A stretch of 64,000 nucleotides of DNA from Spirosoma luteum DSM 19990 (GTDB taxonomy: Bacteria > Bacteroidota > Bacteroidia > Cytophagales > Spirosomataceae). The translations under genes were made by a program, and so were the position numbers. Within the stretch, counting starts at the first letter, position 1, and every line of letters starts with the position of its first letter. A model generated the notes under the pieces. The model was not told the DNA's origin. It was given only the letters and a program-made list of their open reading frames with translations, and did not search any database. Positions 1 to 7,228 of this stretch are shown in pieces. The stretch spans positions 992,001 through 1,056,000 of the forward strand of contig NZ_KB893245.1 of assembly GCF_000374065.1 (NCBI RefSeq), in the 5' to 3' direction.

Positions 1-1
1 C

Positions 2-397
2 GATCTGACGAATATTACCCGGATGCGGAATGCCTTCGGCAACCGCTTTAAGCTGATGGGCGGTGTGGACACATTGGCACTGGAAGCCCTGTTGCTGGGT
101 TGTGACGGCTGGGTGGGCGGTCTGGTGGACGCCTTCCCACAGGAAACCGTGGCTATTTACAACCTGGCCAAAGCGGGTCAGGTGGCCGAAGCGCTGGAAA
201 TATACCGCTGGTTTATGCCGTTATTGGAACTGGATATTCACCCAAAACTGGTACAATACATTAAACTGGCCGCTCAGGCAACGGGCATCGGTTCGGAACA
301 CGTGCGGGCACCCCGCCTGCCACTCATCGGCGCCGAACGCGAACAGGTGCTGGCTATCATTGAGAAAGCAATGGCGAACCGGCCGGTATTGGTATAA
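2..397 (+). CDS. DapA-family lyase, probable 1-pyrroline-4-hydroxy-2-carboxylate deaminase (5' end missing)
   Basis: Only the C-terminal 131 residues are present; the frame is open from base 2, so the gene starts before the window. The visible part has the C-terminal helices of the dihydrodipicolinate synthase/N-acetylneuraminate lyase family, including the LLGCDGWVGGL stretch that follows the active-site barrel. The catalytic lysine and tyrosine would lie in the missing part. The three functional neighbours downstream are a hydroxyproline epimerase, a FAD amino-acid oxidase and a 2-oxoglutarate semialdehyde dehydrogenase. I infer from them that this member deaminates 1-pyrroline-4-hydroxy-2-carboxylate to 2-oxoglutarate semialdehyde. 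Family membership is well supported; the substrate rests on context. Confidence 0.8.
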   Translation, partial: DLTNITRMRNAFGNRFKLMGGVDTLALEALLLGCDGWVGGLVDAFPQETVAIYNLAKAGQVAEALEIYRWFMPLLELDIHPKLVQYIKLAAQATGIGSEHVRAPRLPLIGAEREQVLAIIEKAMANRPVLV

Positions 398-477
398 AGA
401 GTGAACGTGTGAATGAGTGAAAGAGTGGCTGACACGCCAGCTTTCGCTTACTCACAATTTCGCTCATTCACTTTTTA
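398..477. repeat. Intergenic inverted octamer array (element A)
   Basis: The whole gap between the stop of the DapA-like gene and the epimerase gene is filled. Four tandem 8-base units read AGAGTGAA, CGTGTGAA, TGAGTGAA, AGAGTGGC (398-429). After a spacer of about 10 bases, complementary units run the other way (about 440-477), with several mismatches. It would form a long imperfect hairpin inside the operon. There is no U-run after it, so it does not look like a classical terminator. Confidence 0.75.
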
Positions 478-481
478 AATT

Positions 482-1486
482 ATGGCTGAATTTCATTTTT
501 TCTGCATCGATGCCCATACCTGCGGTAATCCGGTGCGGGTAGTAACGGGGGGCAGCATTCCGTTTTTGTCCGGCGAAAGCATGAGCGAGAAGCGGCAGCA
601 CTTCATGCGTGAGTACGACTGGATTCGGCAGGGGCTGATGTTCGAACCGAGGGGGCACGACATGATGTCGGGCAGCATTCTCTATCCACCTACCGACCCC
701 GCCAATGATGCGGGCGTATTGTTCATCGAAACATCGGGTTGTTTGCCCATGTGCGGGCACGGCACCATTGGGACCGTAACCGTAGCCATCGAGCAGAATC
801 TGATTACGCCCAAAACGCCGGGCATGCTGAATCTGGAAGTGCCCGCCGGACTGGTTCGAGCGGAGTACGTGCAGGAAGGGAAGAAGGTGACGTCAGTGAA
901 AATTACCAATATCAAATCGTATTTGGCAGCTGAAAAACTAACCGTTGAATGCCCGGACCTGGGCGAATTGACTGTCGATGTTGCCTACGGTGGTAATTTC
1001 TACGCTATCGTTGACCCGCAGCCTAATTTCCCCGGCCTGGAACACTATAAAGCCGAGCAACTTATTGGCTGGGCGCGGGAAATGCGCCAGCGTATGAACG
1101 AGCATTACACGTTTGTTCATCCCGAAAACCCAACCATCAATGGTCTGAGTCATATCCTCTGGACGGGGAAGCCACTTCAGGAAACCTCCACCGCCCGCAA
1201 CGCCGTTTTTTATGGCGATAAAGCTATCGATCGGTCGCCGTGTGGTACGGGAACGTCGGCCCGGATGGCGCAGTGGTATGCGCAGGGGCGATTGAAGCCG
1301 GGTGATGTCTTTGTACATGAGAGTATTATCGGGTCTATTTTCAACGGGCGAATCGAAGCCGAAACAGCCTTGGCAGGTCAACCCGCCATTGTACCCAGCA
1401 TTGAAGGATGGGCCAGAATACACGGGTATAATCACCTAATTCTGGACGACGAAGACCCCTACGTTCACGGCTTTCAGGTAATCTAA
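482..1486 (+). CDS. 4-hydroxyproline 2-epimerase (proline racemase family)
   Basis: A 334-residue protein of the proline racemase family, which inverts the alpha carbon with two cysteines acting as acid and base. Both are present: Cys91 in MCGHGTIG and Cys254 in DRSPCGTGTS. Keeping both separates it from the trans-3-hydroxyproline dehydratases, where the second cysteine is replaced by threonine. The neighbours (DapA-like deaminase, FAD oxidase, 2-oxoglutarate semialdehyde dehydrogenase) point to conversion of trans-4-hydroxy-L-proline to cis-4-hydroxy-D-proline rather than to proline racemisation. There is no signal peptide, so it is cytoplasmic. It starts just after repeat element A and is followed by element B. 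Confidence 0.88.
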   Translation: MAEFHFFCIDAHTCGNPVRVVTGGSIPFLSGESMSEKRQHFMREYDWIRQGLMFEPRGHDMMSGSILYPPTDPANDAGVLFIETSGCLPMCGHGTIGTVTVAIEQNLITPKTPGMLNLEVPAGLVRAEYVQEGKKVTSVKITNIKSYLAAEKLTVECPDLGELTVDVAYGGNFYAIVDPQPNFPGLEHYKAEQLIGWAREMRQRMNEHYTFVHPENPTINGLSHILWTGKPLQETSTARNAVFYGDKAIDRSPCGTGTSARMAQWYAQGRLKPGDVFVHESIIGSIFNGRIEAETALAGQPAIVPSIEGWARIHGYNHLILDDEDPYVHGFQVI

Positions 1487-1552
1487 AGAGTGAATGAGCG
1501 AAAGAGCGATTGCTCTGGATATCGCTCTTTCGCTCATTCACTCATTCGCTCT
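1487..1552. repeat. Intergenic inverted octamer array (element B), 24-bp hairpin
   Basis: The left arm has three 8-base units directly after the epimerase stop (1487-1510: AGAGTGAA, TGAGCGAA, AGAGCGAT). The right arm at 1521-1544 is complementary at 23 of 24 positions, across a 10-base loop. One further unit lies outside the stem (1545-1552), and the next start codon is at 1560. This is the cleanest member of the octamer family. It would place a strong stem-loop only 15 bases upstream of the oxidase start. Confidence 0.85.
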
Positions 1553-1559
1553 TTATAAA

Positions 1560-2801
1560 ATGCACATCGGTATTATTGGCGGAGGAATCATCGGCCTGAG
1601 TTCAGCCTATTATCTGCATAAGGCGGGCCACCGCATAACGGTATTTGACCAGGGACCCATTGCCGATGGGTGTTCTCTTGGTAATGCGGGGATGATTGTG
1701 CCCAGCCATATTATTCCGCTCGCCCAGCCGGGTATGATGGCTAAGGGAATGCGCTGGATGCTGAAATCGACCAGCCCCTTTTATGTGAAACCCCGCTTAA
1801 ACGCGGACCTGATGCGATGGGGCTGGTTATTTTACCGGCACTCGACTCCCGAACACGTAGAACGATCTATTCCACTCCTGCGCGATTTGAGTTTGCTTAG
1901 TAAAACGCTATATCAGGATTTGGCGGCTAATGGTGACCTGGATTTTGAATGGCAGGAACGAGGGCTGTTCATGCTCTATAAAACAGCGGCTGCGGAACGC
2001 GAAATGGCCGAAGAAGCCGAAGTAGCTAACCACGCCGGTATTGAAGCTAAGATGCTGAACGGCCAGGAGGTGCAGGATTTTGAACCTCATGCTCGTGTCG
2101 ATGTGCGGGGAGCGGTTTATTACCCCGGCGACGCGCACCTGAATCCCGGCCAGTTAATTCATTCGCTGGTCACTTACCTTAGTAAAGAAGGGGTAACGTT
2201 TCTGGAAAAACATCCCGTAACGGGTTTTGGTACAACGGGGTCACGCATAACCGCCATCCACGCGCGCGGCTCACATGAAGTAGACCAAGTGGTAGTAGCC
2301 TGCGGTGCCTGGTCGCCGGAAATGGCGGAGCAATTAGGGCTGAAGTTGTCGTTGCAGGGTGGGAAAGGATATAGTTTTGTGTTGCAGAACGTAGTTAATA
2401 ATGTTCGGGTACCGGCCATAATGCTCGAAGCCCGTGCCACCGCTACCCCAATGGGCAGCGACCTTCGCTTTGCCGGAACGCTCGAAGTGGCCGGTACCGA
2501 TATGCAGGTAAATATGAACCGGGTGCGAGGTATTGTAGAGGCTATCAATCAGTATTACCCGGAAGCTCCCGTTGCCATGCCTGCCGTCGAACGGGTTTGG
2601 CGGGGGCTGCGTCCGTGCTCGCCGGATGGCCTGCCCTACATTGGTCGCATCCAGAAATACGAGAATGTGATTCTGGCTACAGGGCATGGCATGATGGGAT
2701 TGAGTCTTGGTCCGGCAACCGGTAAATTGGTGAGTGAAGTAGTAGATGGTCCATCAAAAAGTATGGATATTGCCGCTTTCAGCCCAGAACGATTTGCCTG
2801 A
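1560..2801 (+). CDS. FAD-dependent D-amino-acid oxidase/dehydrogenase, probable cis-4-hydroxy-D-proline oxidase
   Basis: A 413-residue DAO-family flavoenzyme. The N-terminus has the Rossmann FAD motif GIIGGGIIGLSSAYYL directly after the start. The C-terminal region has the second FAD-contact stretch with RGLRPCSPDGLPYIG and ATGHGMMGLSLGP. The frame is open back to 1494, but those 22 codons are translated repeat element B and would place an odd hydrophobic leader before a Rossmann fold, so I start at 1560. In the hydroxyproline pathway this step oxidises cis-4-hydroxy-D-proline to 1-pyrroline-4-hydroxy-2-carboxylate, the substrate of the DapA-like enzyme. The family is clear; the substrate comes from context. 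Confidence 0.87.
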   Translation: MHIGIIGGGIIGLSSAYYLHKAGHRITVFDQGPIADGCSLGNAGMIVPSHIIPLAQPGMMAKGMRWMLKSTSPFYVKPRLNADLMRWGWLFYRHSTPEHVERSIPLLRDLSLLSKTLYQDLAANGDLDFEWQERGLFMLYKTAAAEREMAEEAEVANHAGIEAKMLNGQEVQDFEPHARVDVRGAVYYPGDAHLNPGQLIHSLVTYLSKEGVTFLEKHPVTGFGTTGSRITAIHARGSHEVDQVVVACGAWSPEMAEQLGLKLSLQGGKGYSFVLQNVVNNVRVPAIMLEARATATPMGSDLRFAGTLEVAGTDMQVNMNRVRGIVEAINQYYPEAPVAMPAVERVWRGLRPCSPDGLPYIGRIQKYENVILATGHGMMGLSLGPATGKLVSEVVDGPSKSMDIAAFSPERFA

Positions 2802-2876
2802 ATGCATCCAGAGCAATTCCGCTTCCGTGATCCGTTAATGAGTCTTTTTTGTTACTCGCTTCCAACCCATTTTACT

Positions 2877-4613
2877 ATGCAGGCATCACTACATCTACTT
2901 TTCGTGCTGTTCGTTGGTACTCTAGCTGGGGCCATTGCCCAGCCGACCTCGTCCACAAACCAACAAACCAGTGACGTGCATGATCTGCTCACGCAGTACG
3001 AAGCCGATTATGGAAGCCTGAGTCGGTTTTATGTCGTAGATGGTTCGCCCGAAAGGCGGGAGCGGTTTCAAAAACTGAACGTCGACTATCTGAGCCAGCT
3101 ACAGCAATTGAATTTCGATCGGATGTCTACCGACAGCCGGGTCGATTACCTTTTGTTCAGGCGTGACTTGCAGGGAAACGCGCAACAACTGGCGCAGGAA
3201 GCGACCGAACGCAATCAAATAAAGGCTTGGTTTCCCTTCGCTGATTCGTTGTACGCCATCGAAAAACTGCGTCGGCGGGGCCACAAACTGAATGCCCAGG
3301 CGTTGGCCGGAATGCTTAACGCATTGGGTCCCCAGTTGACCACCGCCCGGAAGGAAGTTGAAAAAATGCAGAAACCCGACCCCGCGCTGCTACGTCGGGC
3401 GGAAGAAACCAACCGGGGACTACAGAAAGCACTGAAAAGCATTTACGCTTTTTACAATACCTACGACCCCGATTTTACGTGGTGGCTACAGAAACCCTAT
3501 CCCCAGGCAGACAGTCTGCTGACGGCCTACGGTAAATTTTTCAAGAAGAAAGCGGAACAGGCTGCGCCGGTTAAAGATGATGGCAGCGGCATTGCCGGGA
3601 TAGCCGTGGGACGGGCCGAACTACTCCGTCAGTTGCAGTTTGCTATGATTCCGTACTCGCCGGAGGAACTGGTCGAGATTGCCAACAAAGAGTTTGCCTG
3701 GTGCGACCGGGAACTGCTGAAAGCCTCCCGCGATATGGGATTTGGCGACAACTGGAAATCGGCCCAGGAAAAGGTGAAAAATACCTACGTGCCTGCTGGT
3801 GAACAGCCCGAAATGATTTTGCGGCTCTACAACGAGTCCATTGCGTTTCTGAGAGCTAAAGACCTCATCACCATTCCGCCGATAGCGGAAGAAACCTGGC
3901 GCATGAACATGATGTCGCCCGAACGGCAGCGGGTTTCTCCCTTCTTCCTCGGTGGTGAACAACTACTCATTTCGTACCCCACAGACGATATGAGCCATCC
4001 TGATAAACTGATGAGTATGCGGGGAAACAATCCCCATTTCTCCCGCTCCACGGTACATCATGAACTCATTGCGGGCCACCATTTGCAGGGCTTCATGAAC
4101 AACCGATACAAAACGTACCGCAATTTTGGCACCCCTTTCTGGACCGAAGGATGGTCGTTATACTGGGAAATGTTGCTCTGGGATCAGGGCTTCCCACAAT
4201 CGCCCGAAGACCGGATTGGGATGCTGTTCTGGCGGATGCACCGCTGCGCCCGCATCATTTTTTCGCTCAACTACCACCTCGGCAACTGGTCACCCCAGCA
4301 GTGCATTGATTTTCTGGTGGATCGGGTAGGGCACGAGCGCGCTAATGCCGAGGGCGAAGTAAGGCGGTCGTTTGTAGGAGGTTATCCGCCCTTGTATCAG
4401 TTGGCCTACATGACGGGTGGTTTTCAGTTTCTGGCGTTAAAAAAAGAACTCGTCGATAGTGGTAAAATGACCTACAAGCAGTTTCACGATGCCGTTTTGC
4501 ACCAGAATGCCATGCCAGTAGAAATGGTTCGCGCTATTCTTACCAATCAGACGCTACCCAAAGATTTCAAAACTACCTGGCGATTTTATCCCCTCGGTGC
4601 GGCTTCGCACTGA
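2877..4613 (+). CDS. Exported DUF885 protein, predicted metallopeptidase-like
   Basis: A 578-residue protein of the DUF885 family. The start chosen gives a normal signal peptide (MQASLHLLFVLFVGTLAGAIAQ); the frame is open to an ATG at 2802 directly after the oxidase stop, which would bury the signal. The domain contains HHELIAGHHLQGF (His395-Glu396 and His401-His402), an HExxxGHH arrangement that looks like a zinc peptidase site. A Gln-Leu-rich helical N-terminal half precedes it. It sits between the oxidase and dehydrogenase of the hydroxyproline operon with a 23-base gap downstream. I infer that it could release hydroxyproline from collagen-like or plant glycoprotein peptides in the periplasm. 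Function is not shown for this protein. Confidence 0.82.
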   Translation: MQASLHLLFVLFVGTLAGAIAQPTSSTNQQTSDVHDLLTQYEADYGSLSRFYVVDGSPERRERFQKLNVDYLSQLQQLNFDRMSTDSRVDYLLFRRDLQGNAQQLAQEATERNQIKAWFPFADSLYAIEKLRRRGHKLNAQALAGMLNALGPQLTTARKEVEKMQKPDPALLRRAEETNRGLQKALKSIYAFYNTYDPDFTWWLQKPYPQADSLLTAYGKFFKKKAEQAAPVKDDGSGIAGIAVGRAELLRQLQFAMIPYSPEELVEIANKEFAWCDRELLKASRDMGFGDNWKSAQEKVKNTYVPAGEQPEMILRLYNESIAFLRAKDLITIPPIAEETWRMNMMSPERQRVSPFFLGGEQLLISYPTDDMSHPDKLMSMRGNNPHFSRSTVHHELIAGHHLQGFMNNRYKTYRNFGTPFWTEGWSLYWEMLLWDQGFPQSPEDRIGMLFWRMHRCARIIFSLNYHLGNWSPQQCIDFLVDRVGHERANAEGEVRRSFVGGYPPLYQLAYMTGGFQFLALKKELVDSGKMTYKQFHDAVLHQNAMPVEMVRAILTNQTLPKDFKTTWRFYPLGAASH

Positions 4614-4636
4614 GATACACTTTCTTTCCTGTCGTT

Positions 4637-6193
4637 ATGATGAATGCTCCCGAAAAAACTATGAGTACCGATTCTTTCCAGGGTATCAACCCTGCTACTG
4701 GCCAACCCTTACCCGGCTCCTTTCAGGAAGCAACTGCCGCTGAAGTCGCGCAGGCCTGCGAACAGGCCGCCGTCGCTTTTGTGGAGTATCGAAAAAAATC
4801 AGGGACTGAAAAAGCCGATTTCCTGGAAAAGATAGCGGACGAAATTGACGGCATCGGGGATGAACTATTGCAGCGTGCCCAGGCTGAATCGGGCTTGCCG
4901 CTGCCCCGCCTGACGGGCGAACGCGGACGGACTACCGGGCAGCTTCGGTTGTTCGCCGAATACCTGCGCGAAGGCTCCTGGGTAAACGCCCGCATCGATA
5001 CCGCCCTGCCCGACCGTCAGCCCTTACCCCGCCCCGATTTGCGCCAGATGCTTCGTCCGCTGGGGCCGGTGGGTGTGTTTGGGGCCAGTAATTTTCCGCT
5101 CGCTTTCTCTGTGGCCGGTGGTGATACGGCTTCGGCCCTGGCGGCTGGCTGCCCAATTGTGGTGAAGGGGCATCCGGCGCATCCGGGTACGTCGCAGTTG
5201 GTGGGCGATGCCATTCAGCGGGCCGTTACGGCTTGTGGCATGCCAGCAGGTACGTTTGCGATGGTGCAGGGGCGCACAACGGCTGTAGGCATGGCCATTG
5301 TGGAACATACAGCCATCAAAGCCGTTGGGTTTACGGGTTCGCTGCGGGGGGGGAAAGCACTGTTCGATGCTGCCGCCCGTCGTCCGGAACCCATTCCGGT
5401 TTACGCCGAAATGGGCAGCACTAACCCGGTTTTCTTTTTACCCCAGATTCTTAAGGAAAAGGGAAGTGCGCTGGCCCAGAACTACGTTAGCTCCGTTACG
5501 CTGGGAGCCGGGCAGTTCTGTACCAATCCCGGTGTAGCTGTCCTTCAACAGTCGCCTGAAGCAGATACGTTTATGGAAGTAGCCGCCACGGCAGTTACCG
5601 CCAGCCAACCCGCCACTATGCTCACGCAGAGTATTCAGCGGGCTTTTACGGAAGGAATCAATAAACTGACCCACGCCGAAGGGGTTCAAACACTGGGGCA
5701 GGCAACAGCCGCCGATAGCTTTGCCAACGGTACACCCATATTACTGAAAACCACCGCCGAGACATTGCTGGCCAATCAGGAACTAGCCGAAGAAGTATTT
5801 GGGCCGGGCAGCGTTTTGGTCGAAGCTAACAGCCGGGAACAATTACTGGCTGTAGCGCGGAGTCTGGAGGGGCATCTGACCGCTACGGTATGGGGAACGA
5901 ACGAGGAGCTCCCCGACTACGCGGACCTGCTCGAAATTCTTGAACAGAAAGTAGGTCGCCTGCTAATTAACGGCTTCCCGACGGGTGTGGAGGTTGGCCA
6001 CGCTATGCAGCACGGTGGTCCGTATCCGGCCACCACAGACGCTCGTTCTACCTCCGTGGGCACCAACGCCATCCTTCGATTTGCGCGGCCTGTGTGTTAC
6101 CAAAACTTCCCGGATTCGCTACTGCCCGACGAACTGAAGGCCGCCAACCCGCTGAATATCCAGCGATTGGTTGACGGAAAGTGGACCAGCTAA
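4637..6193 (+). CDS. 2-oxoglutarate semialdehyde (2,5-dioxovalerate) dehydrogenase, ALDH superfamily
   Basis: A 518-residue NAD(P)-dependent aldehyde dehydrogenase. Visible are the nucleotide-site region GPVGVFGASNFPLAF and GFTGSLRGGK, the catalytic glutamate Glu258 in AEMGSTNP and the catalytic cysteine Cys295 in GQFCTNPG. The EMGSTNP form and the lack of a full GGKSP motif are typical of the 2,5-dioxopentanoate branch. As the last gene of the operon it would turn the deaminase product into 2-oxoglutarate for the TCA cycle. ATGs at 4637, 4640 and 4661 are all possible starts. Cytoplasmic. Confidence 0.9.
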   Translation: MMNAPEKTMSTDSFQGINPATGQPLPGSFQEATAAEVAQACEQAAVAFVEYRKKSGTEKADFLEKIADEIDGIGDELLQRAQAESGLPLPRLTGERGRTTGQLRLFAEYLREGSWVNARIDTALPDRQPLPRPDLRQMLRPLGPVGVFGASNFPLAFSVAGGDTASALAAGCPIVVKGHPAHPGTSQLVGDAIQRAVTACGMPAGTFAMVQGRTTAVGMAIVEHTAIKAVGFTGSLRGGKALFDAAARRPEPIPVYAEMGSTNPVFFLPQILKEKGSALAQNYVSSVTLGAGQFCTNPGVAVLQQSPEADTFMEVAATAVTASQPATMLTQSIQRAFTEGINKLTHAEGVQTLGQATAADSFANGTPILLKTTAETLLANQELAEEVFGPGSVLVEANSREQLLAVARSLEGHLTATVWGTNEELPDYADLLEILEQKVGRLLINGFPTGVEVGHAMQHGGPYPATTDARSTSVGTNAILRFARPVCYQNFPDSLLPDELKAANPLNIQRLVDGKWTS

Positions 6194-6228
6194 TACGGAT
6201 GACTTTTGTCTATTTTGGTAATTGATAG

Positions 6229-6297
6229 GTACCCTGGACTTTAGTCTGGCTGTAATTGAGGTGTTGATGCAGGCCGCCGGACTAAAGTCCAGGGTAC
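6229..6297. repeat. Inverted repeat with 22-bp arms (element H), REP-like palindrome
   Basis: The arms at 6229-6250 and 6276-6297 pair over 22 bases, with 18 perfect pairs, one G-T wobble and three more pairs. The core is TACCCTGGACTTTAGTC and its complement. The 25-base loop is GC-rich near the right arm. The element is unlike the octamer arrays: no tandem units, a fixed-looking core. It lies between the hydroxyproline operon and the GH16 gene and ends 15 bases before that start. No U-run follows, so a REP-type mobile palindrome is as likely as a terminator. Confidence 0.8.
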
Positions 6298-6312
6298 TAA
6301 TTTTAGTTATTT

Positions 6313-7170
6313 ATGCGCAAAATCTGCTTTATCTACCCTGCCCTGATGCTGGCCAGTCTTTGTGGATTCGCGCAATCGGCTGCTTCGCCGGGGCAGAAGA
6401 ACACTGGTAATGGCTATACATTGGTATGGGCTGACGAGTTTAACATCGATGGAGCACCGAACCCTGAGAACTGGAAATTTGAAACGGGTTTTGTGCGGAA
6501 TCATGAAATCCAATGGTACCAGCCCGACAATGTACGGTGCAATGATGGCTTTCTCATTATTGAAGGCCGTCGTGAACAAAAGCCCAACCCTGGCTATAAA
6601 CCCAACAGCGCCAATTGGAAAACGAATCGTCCGACCATTGATTATACCGCTTCCAGTTTGTACACCAACGGGCTGCATAGCTGGCAATATGGTCGGTTTG
6701 AAATGAGGGGGCGTATTGATACCAGCCCCGGCATGTGGCCTGCTTTCTGGACGCTGGGCGTAAAAGGGGAGTGGCCTGCCAATGGTGAAATTGATATTAT
6801 GGAGTACTATCGAAACATGCTTCTGGCCAACGTAGCCTGGGGAACAGCCAAACAATATACCGCTGAATGGAGGAGCACTAAAAAGCCGATGGACTCTTTC
6901 AACGACCCCAACTGGTCGAAGAAATTCCACGTCTGGCGGATGGATTGGGACGAAACGGCCATCCGATTGTACGTCGATGATGAATTGCTGAATAGTGTTT
7001 CGCTATCCGAAACCGTCAATAAAGACGGAACTGGTATAAATCCGTTTCGGCAGCACCAATACATGTTATTGAATCTGGCGATTGGTGGCGATAACGGGGG
7101 AGACCCATCGCAAACTTCATTCCCCCAACGGTTTGAAGTTGATTATGTTCGGGTGTACCAGAAAAAATAA
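6313..7170 (+). CDS. Exported glycoside hydrolase family 16 (beta-glucanase type)
   Basis: A 285-residue protein with a signal peptide ending around FAQSAA and one GH16 jelly-roll domain. The catalytic signature E-x-D-x-x-E is seen as GEIDIMEYY: Glu159 (nucleophile), Asp161, Glu164 (acid/base). Aromatic residues around WPAFWTLG line the expected cleft. GH16 members cut beta-1,3/1,4-glucans, laminarin, agars or carrageenans. The sequence here does not settle which, though the general shape is laminarinase-like. No C-terminal sorting domain is evident. A GH39 gene follows 58 bases downstream. Confidence 0.88.
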   Translation: MRKICFIYPALMLASLCGFAQSAASPGQKNTGNGYTLVWADEFNIDGAPNPENWKFETGFVRNHEIQWYQPDNVRCNDGFLIIEGRREQKPNPGYKPNSANWKTNRPTIDYTASSLYTNGLHSWQYGRFEMRGRIDTSPGMWPAFWTLGVKGEWPANGEIDIMEYYRNMLLANVAWGTAKQYTAEWRSTKKPMDSFNDPNWSKKFHVWRMDWDETAIRLYVDDELLNSVSLSETVNKDGTGINPFRQHQYMLLNLAIGGDNGGDPSQTSFPQRFEVDYVRVYQKK

Positions 7171-7228
7171 CTTGCCCCGTCGTTAAAAAGCAGTTCGTCT
7201 GCTCTTCCCTGTCTGACAATCAACTTTT

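Noticed and set aside
938-1435. Long minus-strand open frame opposite the epimerase gene
   Set aside because: A shadow of a clear plus-strand gene with both catalytic cysteines; the translated product has no recognisable features.
1494-1559. Extended N-terminus of the FAD oxidase gene
   Set aside because: These 22 codons are translated repeat element B; the Rossmann motif begins right after the ATG at 1560. This contrasts with the DUF4271 case, where the repeat-encoded leader makes sense as a signal peptide.
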